Assembly: GCF_001665835.1 (NCBI RefSeq)
Contig: NZ_LZSX01000004.1
Coordinates: forward strand, 1-57,691
DNA length: 57,691 nucleotides
Source of the DNA: Mycobacterium colombiense
GTDB taxonomy: Bacteria > Actinomycetota > Actinomycetes > Mycobacteriales > Mycobacteriaceae
Reading direction: 5' to 3'
A program made the position numbers and the translations under genes. Under the pieces are notes generated by a model. That model ran no database searches and was not told where the DNA came from. It saw only the letters and a list, made by a program, of their open reading frames with translations. Numbering within the stretch: position 1 is the first letter of the stretch; every line of letters starts with the position of its first letter. Shown one piece after another: positions 36,744-46,271 of this stretch.

Positions 36744-38312
36744 ATGACAGCCATGTCGCGCCTGAGATCCCTGAGCTCGGCGCTGTTTTCATTCGGGCTG
36801 CTGCTCGGTGGTCCCTGCGTCCTCGCGCCGCCCGCGGCCGTCGCCACGCCGGAACCCGGCGCGGGGCAGACGCCGGGCCCGAATCCGCCGTCGGCGGCGG
36901 TGCCGCAGGGTTGGGGAAGTTGCGGCCAATTCGTCGATGACACAAGCGATATCCCCACCGCACAGTGCACCACCGTGTCGGTCCCGATCGACTACAACAA
37001 CCCCGGCGGCGGGCAGGCCAAGCTGGCGGTGATCCGGATTCCCGCATCAGGTCAACGGATCGGATCCCTTCTGGTCAACCCCGGCGGACCCGGCGGTTCG
37101 GCGGTCGACATGGTGGCCGCGATGGCCTCGAACCTGGAGAGCTCTCCGGTCCGGCGCAACTTCGATCTGGTCGGCTTCGACCCGCGCGGGGTGGGCCATT
37201 CCACCCCGGCGCTGCGCTGCCGCACCGACGCCGAGTTCGACGCGTACCGGCGTGAGCCGATGGTCGACTACAGCCCCGGCGGGGTGGCGCATATCGAGCA
37301 GCTCTACCGGCAGCTGGCCCAGCAGTGTGTCAGCCGGATGGGCACGGCGTTCCTGGCCAACACCGGCACCGCCTCGGTCGCCCGCGACATGGATGCCGTC
37401 CGCCAGGCGCTGGGCGACGACCAGATCAACTACCTGGGGTACAGCTACGGCACCGAGCTGGGCACCGCCTATCTGGAGAAGTTCAGCAACCACGTGCGCA
37501 CGATGGTGCTCGACGGCGCCATCGACCCGACCGTCGGGCCGATCGACGAGAACGTCAACCAAATGGCAGGATTCCAAACCGCTTTCAACGACTACGCCAC
37601 GGACTGCGCCCGCTCGGCGGGCTGCCCGCTGGGCACCGACCCGACCCAATTCGTCAGCCGGTACCACGCGCTGGTCGACCCGCTGGCGACCAAGCCGGGC
37701 CGCACCGCGGACCCGCGCGGCCTGAGCTACGCCGACGCGACCACCGGCACCATCAACGCGCTCTACACGCCGGCGCACTGGAAGTACCTGACCAGCGGCC
37801 TGCTCGGCCTGGCGCGCGGCACCGACGCCGGCGACCTGCTGTTGCTCGCCGACGACTACGACGGGCGCGACAAGAACGGGCACTACGCCAACGATCAGGA
37901 TGCGTTCAACGCGATCCGCTGCGTCGACGCGCCGAATCCGACGGACCAGGCCAGCTGGGTGAGTGCCGATCAGCGCATCCGCCAGGCCGCGCCGTTCCTC
38001 AGCTACGGGCAGTTCACCGGAAACGCTCCCCGCGATTTGTGCGCGCTGTGGCCGGTGCCGGCGACGTTGGCGCCGCACGCCGCGCCGCCGATGGCCGCCG
38101 GCAAGGTCGTCGTCGTCTCCACCACGCACGATCCGGCCACGCCGTATCAGGCCGGCGTGAACCTGGCCCGCCAGCTGGGCGGCCCTCTGATCACCTACGA
38201 CGGGACGCAGCACACCGCGGTGTTCAACGGCCACCAATGCGTGGACAACGCCGTCGTCCGCTATCTGGTCGCCGGCACGCCGCCGCCGGCCGCCTACCGC
38301 TGCCAGTCCTGA
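36744..38312 (+). CDS. secreted alpha/beta hydrolase, Hip1 paralog (Rv2223c-like)
   Basis: This is a second tripeptidyl-peptidase-like serine hydrolase next to Hip1, 522 residues. The motifs are those of Hip1: LLVNPGGPGGSA, Ser in GYSYGTELG, Asp in TTHDPATPY and His in DGTQHTAV. It differs at the N-terminus: a signal peptide ending near AAVATPEP, with no lipobox Cys, so it should be released or wall-bound rather than lipid-anchored. Starts at 36744 and 36753 are both possible. Tandem duplication explains the pair. Confidence 0.9.
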   Translation: MTAMSRLRSLSSALFSFGLLLGGPCVLAPPAAVATPEPGAGQTPGPNPPSAAVPQGWGSCGQFVDDTSDIPTAQCTTVSVPIDYNNPGGGQAKLAVIRIPASGQRIGSLLVNPGGPGGSAVDMVAAMASNLESSPVRRNFDLVGFDPRGVGHSTPALRCRTDAEFDAYRREPMVDYSPGGVAHIEQLYRQLAQQCVSRMGTAFLANTGTASVARDMDAVRQALGDDQINYLGYSYGTELGTAYLEKFSNHVRTMVLDGAIDPTVGPIDENVNQMAGFQTAFNDYATDCARSAGCPLGTDPTQFVSRYHALVDPLATKPGRTADPRGLSYADATTGTINALYTPAHWKYLTSGLLGLARGTDAGDLLLLADDYDGRDKNGHYANDQDAFNAIRCVDAPNPTDQASWVSADQRIRQAAPFLSYGQFTGNAPRDLCALWPVPATLAPHAAPPMAAGKVVVVSTTHDPATPYQAGVNLARQLGGPLITYDGTQHTAVFNGHQCVDNAVVRYLVAGTPPPAAYRCQS

Positions 38313-38380
38313 CCAGCGCCCGGCAAGCTTCGCAACGCTTCTGAGCGGGCATCGGTAACACAGAGTTAACAGCCGTTGCA

Positions 38381-38386
38381 TACTGT
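38381..38386 (+). promoter_or_regulatory. -10 element of a probable leaderless glnA2 promoter
   Basis: TACTGT fits the mycobacterial -10 consensus TANNNT and ends seven bases before the glnA2 ATG at 38394. There is no Shine-Dalgarno sequence ahead of the ATG. Transcription would therefore start at or next to the A of the start codon. Confidence 0.55.
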
Positions 38387-38393
38387 TCGAGTT

Positions 38394-39734
38394 ATGGATC
38401 GACAGAAGGAATTCGTCCTCCGCACCCTCGAGGAACGAGACATCCGCTTCGTTCGGCTGTGGTTTACCGATGTGCTCGGTTTCCTCAAGTCGGTCGCCAT
38501 CGCCCCGGCCGAGCTCGAGGGCGCCTTCGAGGAGGGCATCGGCTTCGACGGCTCCTCGATCGAGGGCTTCTCGCGGGTCTCGGAATCCGACACCGTGGCC
38601 AACCCCGACCCGTCCACCTTCCAGGTGCTGCCGTGGGCCTCGCCCAACGGCCACCACCACTCGGCGCGGATGTTCTGCGACATCACCATGCCGGATGGAT
38701 CGCCGTCGTGGGCGGACCCGCGGCACGTACTGCGCCGCCAGCTGCAGAAGGCCAACGACCTGGGTTTCTCCTGCTACGTGCACCCCGAGATCGAATTCTT
38801 CCTGCTCAAGCCGGGCCACGACGACGGCACGCCGCCGGTCCCCGTCGACAACGCCGGCTACTTCGACCAGGCCGTCCACGACTCGGCCTCCAACTTCCGC
38901 CGCCACGCGATCGACGCCCTGGAATTCATGGGCATCTCGGTGGAATTCAGCCACCACGAGGGCGCGCCCGGCCAGCAGGAGATCGACCTGCGCTTCGCCG
39001 ACGCGCTGTCGATGGCCGACAACGTGATGACGTTCCGCTACGTCATCAAGGAGGTCGCGATCGAGAACGGCGCCCGCGCGAGCTTCATGCCCAAGCCGTT
39101 CGGGCAGCACCCCGGCTCCGCCATGCACACCCACATGAGCCTGTTCGAGGGTGACGTCAACGCGTTCCACAGCCCCGACGACCCGCTGCAGCTCTCCGAC
39201 GTGGGCAAGTCCTTCATCGCCGGGATCCTCGAGCATGCCTCGGAGATCAGCGCCGTCACCAACCAATGGGTCAACTCCTACAAGCGGCTGGTCGGCGGCG
39301 GCGAGGCGCCCACCGCCGCGTCGTGGGGTGCAGCCAACCGGTCCGCGCTGGTGCGGGTGCCCATGTACACGCCGCACAAGACGTCGTCGCGGCGCGTCGA
39401 GGTCCGCAGCCCCGACTCGGCGTGCAACCCGTACCTGACGTTCGCCGTGCTGCTGGCCGCCGGGCTGCGCGGGGTGGAGAAGGGCTACGTGCTGGGGCCG
39501 CAGGCCGAGGACAACGTGTGGGACCTGACCGCCGAGGAACGCATCGCGATGGGCTACCGCGAGCTGCCGACGAGCCTGGACAGCGCGCTGCGCGCCATGG
39601 AGTCCTCCGAGCTGGTCGCGGAAACCTTGGGGGAGCATGTCTTTGACTTCTTCCTGCGCAATAAGCGCACGGAGTGGGCCAACTACCGCAGCCACGTCAC
39701 CCCATACGAGCTGAACACCTACCTGTCGCTCTGA
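38394..39734 (+). CDS. glnA2: glutamine synthetase GlnA2
   Basis: This is a type I glutamine synthetase paralog, 446 residues as in Rv2222c. Metal and substrate motifs are present: GIGFDGSSIEGFSRV, CYVHPEIEFFLL, SHHEGAPGQQEIDL, FMPKPFG, then HTHMSLF and NPYLTFAVLLAAGL. It lacks the NLYELP-type adenylylation loop seen in GlnA1, so it is not an obvious target of GlnE, although it lies directly upstream of glnE. Its main reaction is ATP-dependent glutamine formation; in M. tuberculosis it is dispensable and poorly expressed relative to GlnA1. Confidence 0.96.
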   Translation: MDRQKEFVLRTLEERDIRFVRLWFTDVLGFLKSVAIAPAELEGAFEEGIGFDGSSIEGFSRVSESDTVANPDPSTFQVLPWASPNGHHHSARMFCDITMPDGSPSWADPRHVLRRQLQKANDLGFSCYVHPEIEFFLLKPGHDDGTPPVPVDNAGYFDQAVHDSASNFRRHAIDALEFMGISVEFSHHEGAPGQQEIDLRFADALSMADNVMTFRYVIKEVAIENGARASFMPKPFGQHPGSAMHTHMSLFEGDVNAFHSPDDPLQLSDVGKSFIAGILEHASEISAVTNQWVNSYKRLVGGGEAPTAASWGAANRSALVRVPMYTPHKTSSRRVEVRSPDSACNPYLTFAVLLAAGLRGVEKGYVLGPQAEDNVWDLTAEERIAMGYRELPTSLDSALRAMESSELVAETLGEHVFDFFLRNKRTEWANYRSHVTPYELNTYLSL

Positions 39735-39784
39735 CCCGGATCGAGCGCCGATCAGGCTGAACGCCGGCGGCTTGCGCTACGGTC

Positions 39785-42769
39785 GTGGGCGTGACCAAAC
39801 CCGCGACGCAGCGTCCCAGGCTGCCCAGCGTCGGCCGGCTCGGGTTGGTCGATCCGCAAGCGGCCGAACGCATGGCGCAGCTGGGTTGGTACGACCACGA
39901 CGACCAGGCCCACGTCGACCTGCTCTGGTCGCTGTCGCGCGCGGCTGATCCCGACGCCGCGCTGCTCGCCCTGGTCCGGCTGTCGGAGAACCCCGACGCC
40001 GGATGGGATCAGCTCAACGCGACCCTGCTGGCCGAACGTCCGCTGCGCGGCCGGCTGTTCGGCGTGCTCGGCTCGTCGCTGGCCCTGGGCGATCACCTGA
40101 TCGCCCAGCCGGAGTCCTGGAAACTCTTGCGCGGCAACGTCACACTGCCCACCCACGACCAGCTGTGCGACATGTTCACCGAATGCGTCGACGAGGCGCT
40201 GGCGGCGCCGGGTTCGGCGATGGTGCGCCTTCGCACCCTGTACCGCGACCAGCTGCTGGTGCTCGCCGCGCTGGATCTGGCCGCGACGGTGGAGGACGAA
40301 CCGGTGGTCCCGTTCACCGTGGTGGCGGCCCACCTGTCGGACCTGGCGGACGCCGCGCTGGCCGCCGCGCTGCGAGTGGCCGAGAAGAGCGTGTGCGGCG
40401 ATAAGACGCCGCCGCGGCTGGCGGTCATCGCGATGGGCAAATGCGGTGCCCGCGAATTGAACTACGTCAGCGACGTCGACGTCATCTTCGTCGGCGAGCA
40501 GGCCGACCCGGTCACCACCCGGGTGGCCGGCGAGATGATGCGGCTGGCCTCCGAGGCCTTCTTTCAGGTCGATGCGGGGCTGCGGCCGGAGGGACGCAGC
40601 GGGGAACTGGTGCGCACCGTCGAGTCACACATCGCCTACTACCAGCGCTGGGCGAAGACGTGGGAGTTCCAGGCGTTGCTGAAAGCCCGTGCGGCGGTGG
40701 GCGACGCGGGGCTCGGCCAGCGCTACCTGGACGCGCTGATGCCGATGGTCTGGGTCGCCTGCGAGCGTGAGGATTTCGTGGTCGAGGTGCAGGCGATGCG
40801 CCGCAGGGTCGAGCAGCTGGTGCCCTCCGAGGTCCGCGGCCGCGAGATCAAGCTCGGCAGCGGCGGGTTGCGCGACGTGGAATTCGCCGTGCAGCTCCTA
40901 CAGCTGGTGCACGGCCGCGGCGACGACTCGCTGCACGTGGCGTCGACGGTGGCCGCGCTGGCCGCGCTGGGCCAGGGTGGCTACATCGGCCGCGAGGACG
41001 CGGCCAACCTGACCGCCTCCTACGAGTTCCTCCGGCTGCTCGAGCACCGGTTGCAGCTGCAGCGGCTCAAGCGCACCCACCTGCTGCCCGAGGCCGAGGA
41101 CGAGGAGGCAGTGCGCTGGCTGGCGCGGGCCGCCCACATCCGGCCGGACGGGCGCCATGACGCGGCCGGGGTGTTGCGTGAGGAGTTGCGGCACCAGAAC
41201 CTGCGGGTGTCCCAGCTGCACGCCAAGCTCTTCTATCAGCCGCTGCTGGAGTCGATCGGCCCGCCGGGGCTGGAGATCGCCCGCGGCATGACCTCCGAAG
41301 CGGCCGAGCGCCAGCTGGCGGCGCTGGGCTACGAGGGTCCGCAGTCCGCGTTGAAGCACATGTCGGCCCTGGTCAACCTGAGCGGCCGGCGCGGCCGGGT
41401 GCAGTCGGTGCTGCTGCCCAGGTTGCTGAACTGGATGTCGTACACGCCGGACCCCGACGCCGGACTGCTGGCCTACCGGCGGCTGTCCGAGGCGCTGTCC
41501 GGGGAGAGCTGGTACCTGGCCACGCTGCGCGACAAGCCTGCGGTGGCCCGCCGGCTGATGCACGTGCTGGGCACCTCGGCATACGTGCCGGAGCTGCTGA
41601 TGCGCGCCCCCCGGGTGATTCAGGACTACGGCGACGGGCCGTCCGGGCCCAGACTGCTCGACACCGAGCCCGCCGCGGTGGCCCGCGCGCTGGTCGCCTC
41701 GGCCAGCCGCTACTCCGACCCGGTGCGGGCGATCGCCGGGGCGCGCACCCTGCGGCGCCGCGAGCTGGCCCGCATCGCGTCCGCCGACCTGCTCGGCATG
41801 CTCGAGGTCACCGACGTGTGCAGTGCGCTGACCTCGGTTTGGGTGGCGGTGTTGCAGGCGGCGCTGGACGCGATGATCCGGGCCAACCTGCCCAAGGACG
41901 GTAAGGCGCCGGCGGCGATCGCGGTCATCGGGATGGGCCGGCTGGGCGGCGCCGAGTTGGGTTATGGGTCCGACGCCGACGTGATGTTCGTGTGCGAACC
42001 GGCGCCCGGTGTCGAGGATTCCGCGGCGGTGCGCTGGGCGACGGGTGTCGCCGAACAGATTCGGGCGCTGCTGGGGACGCCCAGCGTCGACCCGCCGCTG
42101 GAGGTCGACGCCAACCTGCGGCCCGAGGGCCGCAACGGTCCACTGGTACGCACCCTCGCGTCCTATGCCGCCTATTACGAGCAGTGGGCGCAGCCTTGGG
42201 AGATCCAGGCGCTGCTGCGCGCGCACTCGGTCGCCGGCGACGCGGAGCTGGGGCAGCGGTTCCTGCTGATGGTCGACAAGACGCGGTATCCGGCCAACGG
42301 GGTGTCCGCCGAGGCGATGCAGGAGATCCGGCGCATCAAGGCCCGCGTCGACTCCGAGCGGTTGCCGCGCGGTGCGGACCCCAACACGCACACCAAGCTG
42401 GGCCGTGGGGGACTGGCCGACGTCGAATGGACCGTGCAGCTGCTGCAGTTGCGGCACGCGCACGAGATTCCCGCGCTGCACAACACCTCGACGCTGCAGT
42501 GCCTGGACGCGATCGCCGCGGCCGACCTGGTGCCCGCCGACGAGGTGGAACTGCTGCGGCAGGCCTGGCTGACCGCCACCCGGGCCCGCAACGCGCTGGT
42601 GCTGGTCCGCGGTAAGCCCACCGACCAGCTGCCCGGGCCCGGGCGCCAGCTCAACGCGGTCGCCGTGGCCGCGGGGTGGCCGACCGATGAGGGCGGGGAA
42701 TTCCTGGACAACTATCTTCGGGTGACGCGACGAGCAAAAGCGGTGGTGCGCAAGGTGTTTGGAAGTTGA
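39785..42769 (+). CDS. glnE: bifunctional glutamine synthetase adenylyltransferase/deadenylase GlnE
   Basis: GlnE adenylylates GlnA1 to switch it off and removes the AMP to restore it. The 994-residue protein has two nucleotidyltransferase domains. The N-terminal deadenylase has [11 protein letters not shown] (about residue 225) and the C-terminal adenylyltransferase has [11 protein letters not shown] (about 725). Each is followed by a helical domain. The GTG at 39785 gives the same length as the M. tuberculosis protein. Its stop overlaps the thioesterase start (TTGA). It once probably faced glnA1 directly; now a 6-kb block intervenes. Confidence 0.97.
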   Translation: MGVTKPATQRPRLPSVGRLGLVDPQAAERMAQLGWYDHDDQAHVDLLWSLSRAADPDAALLALVRLSENPDAGWDQLNATLLAERPLRGRLFGVLGSSLALGDHLIAQPESWKLLRGNVTLPTHDQLCDMFTECVDEALAAPGSAMVRLRTLYRDQLLVLAALDLAATVEDEPVVPFTVVAAHLSDLADAALAAALRVAEKSVCGDKTPPRLAVIAMGKCGARELNYVSDVDVIFVGEQADPVTTRVAGEMMRLASEAFFQVDAGLRPEGRSGELVRTVESHIAYYQRWAKTWEFQALLKARAAVGDAGLGQRYLDALMPMVWVACEREDFVVEVQAMRRRVEQLVPSEVRGREIKLGSGGLRDVEFAVQLLQLVHGRGDDSLHVASTVAALAALGQGGYIGREDAANLTASYEFLRLLEHRLQLQRLKRTHLLPEAEDEEAVRWLARAAHIRPDGRHDAAGVLREELRHQNLRVSQLHAKLFYQPLLESIGPPGLEIARGMTSEAAERQLAALGYEGPQSALKHMSALVNLSGRRGRVQSVLLPRLLNWMSYTPDPDAGLLAYRRLSEALSGESWYLATLRDKPAVARRLMHVLGTSAYVPELLMRAPRVIQDYGDGPSGPRLLDTEPAAVARALVASASRYSDPVRAIAGARTLRRRELARIASADLLGMLEVTDVCSALTSVWVAVLQAALDAMIRANLPKDGKAPAAIAVIGMGRLGGAELGYGSDADVMFVCEPAPGVEDSAAVRWATGVAEQIRALLGTPSVDPPLEVDANLRPEGRNGPLVRTLASYAAYYEQWAQPWEIQALLRAHSVAGDAELGQRFLLMVDKTRYPANGVSAEAMQEIRRIKARVDSERLPRGADPNTHTKLGRGGLADVEWTVQLLQLRHAHEIPALHNTSTLQCLDAIAAADLVPADEVELLRQAWLTATRARNALVLVRGKPTDQLPGPGRQLNAVAVAAGWPTDEGGEFLDNYLRVTRRAKAVVRKVFGS

Positions 42770-43410
42770 GTCAGGAAGCCGGCGCGTTGGACGCCACATT
42801 CGAGGTGCTCAGCGCGGCGGAGGCCGATCGCGTGACCGCGCTGTACGCTCCGCTGGCCGACGCGGTCCGCGAGCTCGTCGACGCCACCATCCGGACCGAG
42901 GCCGACGACAACGCCGTCGCCGAGGCCAAGAGGGCGGTCGAGGCCGTCACCGCGTCGTTGCGGCAACGCACCCGCCCGCTCGGGGTGAGCTACCGCGTCA
43001 ACGGCCGCCCGCTGCCGCTGGGCAACGCCGCGATCGGCGTATGCAACCCCATCGCCCCGCCGATCGTCGTGCACCCCGAGGGCGACGGGCGCTGCTGGAG
43101 CGAGTTCACCCTCGGCTCGGCCTACGAGGGTCCGCCCAAGCTGGTGCACGGCGGCGTCAGCGCCCTGGTGCTCGACCACATGCTCGGCGAGGCGGCCAGC
43201 GAGGGGCTGTCCAAGGCCCGCTTCACCGGCACCATCACCGTCAAGTACCTGCGTGGCACCCCGCTGGGCCCGCTCCGCTGCGAGGCGTGGGTCGACGGCA
43301 AGGAGGGGCGCAAAGTCTTTGCGCGCGGCACGATTTCGGATGCCACCGGCGTCACCGTCGAGGCCGACGGCGTCTTCATCGAGCCGGCCTGGGCGCAGGA
43401 GGCGCAGTGA
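42766..43410 (+). CDS. PaaI-type hot-dog thioesterase
   Basis: This is a 214-residue hot-dog fold protein with the catalytic-site motif [16 protein letters not shown] (about residue 126), typical of the PaaI/YigI group that hydrolyses acyl-CoA. A helical N-terminal extension of about 75 residues precedes the domain. The TTG start overlaps the glnE stop and the gene ends in a four-base overlap with the next, so it is probably translated as part of a glnE transcript. The acyl group is not predictable. Confidence 0.88.
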   Translation: MSQEAGALDATFEVLSAAEADRVTALYAPLADAVRELVDATIRTEADDNAVAEAKRAVEAVTASLRQRTRPLGVSYRVNGRPLPLGNAAIGVCNPIAPPIVVHPEGDGRCWSEFTLGSAYEGPPKLVHGGVSALVLDHMLGEAASEGLSKARFTGTITVKYLRGTPLGPLRCEAWVDGKEGRKVFARGTISDATGVTVEADGVFIEPAWAQEAQ

Positions 43411-44267
43411 AGTTCTACATCAGCAGCGCCTTCCTGAACACCCGCGAGATCATCGAGCTCGCCAAGGCGGCCGACGAGCTCGGCTACGACGGGATCGGCA
43501 TTCCCGATCACGTCGTCAACCTGGAGACCCTGGACACCCCCTACCCGTACACCAAAGACGGGGAACGGCGCTGGCAGCCGTTCACCGACTGGCCCGACCC
43601 CTGGGTGCTTGTCGGTGCGCTGGCCCAGGTCACCACGCGGTTGCGGTTCGTCAACACCGTCTACATCCCCGCGATGCGCAACCCGTATTCGGCGGCCAAA
43701 GCCATTGGCACCGCGGCGGTTCTGGCGTCCGGCCGAGTGGAGCTGGGCATCGGCGTGGGATGGTGCCGCGAGGAATTCGCTCTGATGGGGCAGCGATTCG
43801 AGGCCCGCGGCAAGCGCACCGATGAAATCATCGACTTGATGCGGGCGCTGTGGTCGCCGGGCTGGACCGAGTTCGACGGCCAGTTCTACCAAGCGCCGCG
43901 GCTGGAGATGCAACCCACTCCGCCCCCGATACCGGTGTATGTCGGTGGCCTGTCCGACATCGCGCTGCGCCGCGCCGCCCGCAACGACGGCTGGATCGGA
44001 GATCTGATCAAGTCTGAGCGGGCCATCGAGGCGGTCGGCCGGCTGCGGGAGATGCGCGCCGAAAGCGGTTTGACCATGGACGATTTCACCATCCTGACAC
44101 CGCTGACCGACGCGTTCACCACCGCCGACTACCAACGCGTCGAGGACGCCGGCATCACCGGCATCATCACCATGCCGTGGATGTTCTACTCCGGGCCCGA
44201 TGCCAGCCTGGACGACAAGATCGACGGCATGCAGCGCTTCCGCAAGGACCTCGCGCTCGACGGCTAG
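43407..44267 (+). CDS. LLM-class F420-dependent oxidoreductase
   Basis: This is a 286-residue luciferase-like TIM-barrel protein; most mycobacterial members use coenzyme F420. Visible are the N-terminal barrel strand [20 protein letters not shown], the family motif GIGVGWCREEFALMG and PIPVYVGGLSD. The GTG at 43407 overlaps the thioesterase stop by four bases and opens the first beta strand; the longer frame upstream is antisense-like read-through. The substrate is unknown. Confidence 0.9.
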   Translation: MKFYISSAFLNTREIIELAKAADELGYDGIGIPDHVVNLETLDTPYPYTKDGERRWQPFTDWPDPWVLVGALAQVTTRLRFVNTVYIPAMRNPYSAAKAIGTAAVLASGRVELGIGVGWCREEFALMGQRFEARGKRTDEIIDLMRALWSPGWTEFDGQFYQAPRLEMQPTPPPIPVYVGGLSDIALRRAARNDGWIGDLIKSERAIEAVGRLREMRAESGLTMDDFTILTPLTDAFTTADYQRVEDAGITGIITMPWMFYSGPDASLDDKIDGMQRFRKDLALDG

Positions 44268-44374
44268 ACGACACCTAATTCGGCGCCGCGGGGCACCTAA
44301 CCGGCGGCGAAGGCACGCTGGCGCGCCTCGCCATCGCATATGTTTCGGGAACCCTTGCCCCGAACGGAGTCCAG

Positions 44375-44866
44375 ATGCGCCCCACTATCTGCGTTGCGGC
44401 CGCGGCCGCCGGAGTGGTGACGGCAGCGTGCGGTGGTTCACCGTATGCGGGCATCTCGACGACCACGGGTGGGACCCACACCAACACGGTCACCACGATC
44501 GTGTCGCAGGCCACTACCGCTGCCGCCGTCGCGTATCTGCGGTCGCTGATCCCGACGCCGGCGACCACCAACAGAACCGACGGCCCCGATCCCATTCATG
44601 ACGGCGGCATCCGTTCGCACTTCTTCGTCAACGGATCTTCGACCGACGTGATGAGCGCCTACAAGACCGCGCTGTTGAGCATGAACTGGACGCTGATCGT
44701 CGACAGCGCCGGTGGCGGGCCGGGCGGCGGTGGGGCCACGTATACCGCCAGAAACGGCAACGCTTTCGGGGTCTTCACCGGAGGGGGCTTCGGCAGCACG
44801 ACGGACATCGACGCTTGCGCGTGGCCGTCAGCGCCCGCCGACAAGGACTGCGCGCGCCGCGGATAA
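44375..44866 (+). CDS. small probable lipoprotein, unknown function
   Basis: This is a 163-residue protein with a short signal peptide and lipobox VVTAACGG at residues 14-21, so probably membrane-anchored. The mature part is Thr- and Gly-rich, with a low-complexity Gly segment (AGGGPGGGGA) near residue 113 and two further Cys near the end. A core of about 60 residues, SHFFVNGSSTDVMSAYKTAL and the following strand, could form a small alpha/beta domain. I do not recognise the family. It is the last gene before the repeat-bounded block. Confidence 0.72.
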   Translation: MRPTICVAAAAAGVVTAACGGSPYAGISTTTGGTHTNTVTTIVSQATTAAAVAYLRSLIPTPATTNRTDGPDPIHDGGIRSHFFVNGSSTDVMSAYKTALLSMNWTLIVDSAGGGPGGGGATYTARNGNAFGVFTGGGFGSTTDIDACAWPSAPADKDCARRG

Positions 44867-44885
44867 CAGCCGAGGCAGCAAAATG

Positions 44886-44925
44886 CGAAACCACCCGCGC
44901 GGCAACCTCCACGCGGGTGGTTTCG
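44886..44925. terminator. 14-bp stem hairpin, copy A of the glnA1-type terminator
   Basis: Arms CGAAACCACCCGCG and CGCGGGTGGTTTCG pair perfectly around a 12-base loop. The hairpin can end transcripts from either side: the lipoprotein gene on the left and the MDR gene on the right. It is nearly identical to the hairpin after glnA1 at 51305-51344. Confidence 0.75.
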
Positions 44926-44958
44926 TCAAGCCGACCAGGCGTCGTAGTACCGCGCGAA
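44886..44958 (-). repeat. direct repeat copy A: degenerate glnA1 3' end plus terminator
   Basis: By hand alignment about 66 of 74 positions match 51305-51378. The similarity covers the terminator hairpin, the string TCAAGCCGAC, and about eight codons of the glnA1 C-terminus. Here those codons read FARYYDAWSA before a TGA, against EFALYYDV in glnA1, and one base is missing at the place of the glnA1 stop codon. The minus-strand frame continues for only about 23 residues upstream (GGAGAVAFSAVAL) before a stop, so it is no gene. The copy bounds the left side of the accessory block. Confidence 0.7.
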
Positions 44959-45090
44959 CAGCGCGACCGCGGAAAACGCCACGGCACCTGCACCGCCGGT
45001 GATGTCCCCACCCCTGATACGGCCGACCGGACGTCGCTCACGGCTGGGCTATCAACCACAGCACAGGACGCGACGGTCTGTGCGACCGTC

Positions 45091-46104
45091 TCAGTTGACC
45101 CTTATGACGATCTTGCCGAGGTGCTTTCCGTCGCGCAGTCGCTCGAATGCCCCTCTTGCATCTGAGAATTCGAAGATTTCGTCGATAACCGGTGTGAGCC
45201 CGGTGGTGGTGACGGCCCGTATGAGACTTTCAAGCTCTGTGCGGTCGCCCACCGTGATGGACCGCGTGATCGCGTCGCTGCCCTTGAGCAAGAAATAGTC
45301 GATGCCGGGATTGTCCTCGCTCAGGAAGCCGATCAGGGTTACTTCCCCTCCCACGGCGACCGCCCGCAATGACTGCTCGATGGTGGCCGGCCCGCCGACT
45401 TCGACGACGCGGTCGACGCCGCGACCTCCGGTTAACTCCCGCACCCGTTGGCCCCATTGAGGGTTGGTGCGGTAATTGATGACCTCGTCAGCCCCCAACG
45501 ACTGCAATACCTGCGCCTTTTGGGTGCTTGAGGTTGTCGCGATGACATGGGCGCCGAGCAGTTTCGCCAGCTGCACGGCGAAGACCGACACGCCGCCGGA
45601 ACCGAGCGTCAATACGGTTTGGCCGGCGCGGATGGGTGCGGGACCGCCTAGCGCATTCCAGGCGGTGACACCGGCGCAGGGCAGCGTGGCGGCGTGTTCA
45701 TCCGACAGGCCGGGTGGCACGGCGACTACCGATTCCTGGGAGACCACTTTGTATTCGGTGAGCCATCCGTCCTGTCCGCTGCCGTAACTGTCGGACTCTG
45801 CGGTCGCCGGCAGTGGTCCACCGAACCACCTGGGTTGAAACGTCCCCACCACCCGGTCGCCGGGGCGGTAGTCAGCGACGCCGTCACCGATCTCGATGAC
45901 TTCGGCAACTGCGTCGCTGCACGGCACCAAACCGGGTTTGGCGTCACGCACATAGCGGCCCAGCGGAATCGCGACATCCCGGTAGTTCAGCGAGACGGCT
46001 TTGATCCGCAGCAGGACTTCTCCTCGTTGCGGTGAGGGTACGGTTTCGTCGTGCAACTGCAGACCGTCTAGCCCACCGTGGTAATCGAATCGGTATACGC
46101 GCAC
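45091..46104 (-). CDS. MDR-family NAD(P)-dependent alcohol dehydrogenase/quinone reductase
   Basis: This is a medium-chain dehydrogenase/reductase, 337 residues. The GroES-like domain has SLNYRDVAIPLGRY and lacks the Cys ligands of zinc enzymes. The Rossmann domain has LTLGSGGVSVFAVQLAK. This favours a zinc-free enone, quinone or alcohol reductase. The GTG start follows AAAGGAG. It is downstream of the Old Yellow Enzyme and quinone reductase genes in the same orientation; the combination suggests reduction of alpha,beta-unsaturated carbonyls. Base composition appears lower in GC than the surrounding core genes. Confidence 0.88.
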   Translation of the reverse strand: MRVYRFDYHGGLDGLQLHDETVPSPQRGEVLLRIKAVSLNYRDVAIPLGRYVRDAKPGLVPCSDAVAEVIEIGDGVADYRPGDRVVGTFQPRWFGGPLPATAESDSYGSGQDGWLTEYKVVSQESVVAVPPGLSDEHAATLPCAGVTAWNALGGPAPIRAGQTVLTLGSGGVSVFAVQLAKLLGAHVIATTSSTQKAQVLQSLGADEVINYRTNPQWGQRVRELTGGRGVDRVVEVGGPATIEQSLRAVAVGGEVTLIGFLSEDNPGIDYFLLKGSDAITRSITVGDRTELESLIRAVTTTGLTPVIDEIFEFSDARGAFERLRDGKHLGKIVIRVN

Positions 46105-46271
46105 AGCGATACTCCTTTCAGTCGGATGTCAGGTGCGGATGAGACTCGTATTGCCCATCAGGAAGTCAGCAGCGGCCATTATGGGCGCTTCAGCACGCTG
46201 AATCCCAGCGCGGCCGATGCAGCGAATCCGCTTCAACGTTTGCAAATTACGTTCCGTCGTGCGTTCGGTGT

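Noticed and set aside
37047..39695. An 882-codon open frame on the minus strand across the Hip1 paralog and glnA2
   Set aside because: It is antisense to two certain genes, its protein is Gly/Arg/Val-rich and without motifs, and it follows from the high GC of third codon positions.
40898..42799. A 633-codon open frame antisense to glnE
   Set aside because: It has low-complexity composition with no domain, and glnE on the other strand is certain.
44926..45040. A short minus-strand frame ending FARYYDAWSA as a real small gene
   Set aside because: It reaches only about 33 codons before a stop, has no start with a ribosome binding site, and its end is explained by the worn glnA1 repeat.
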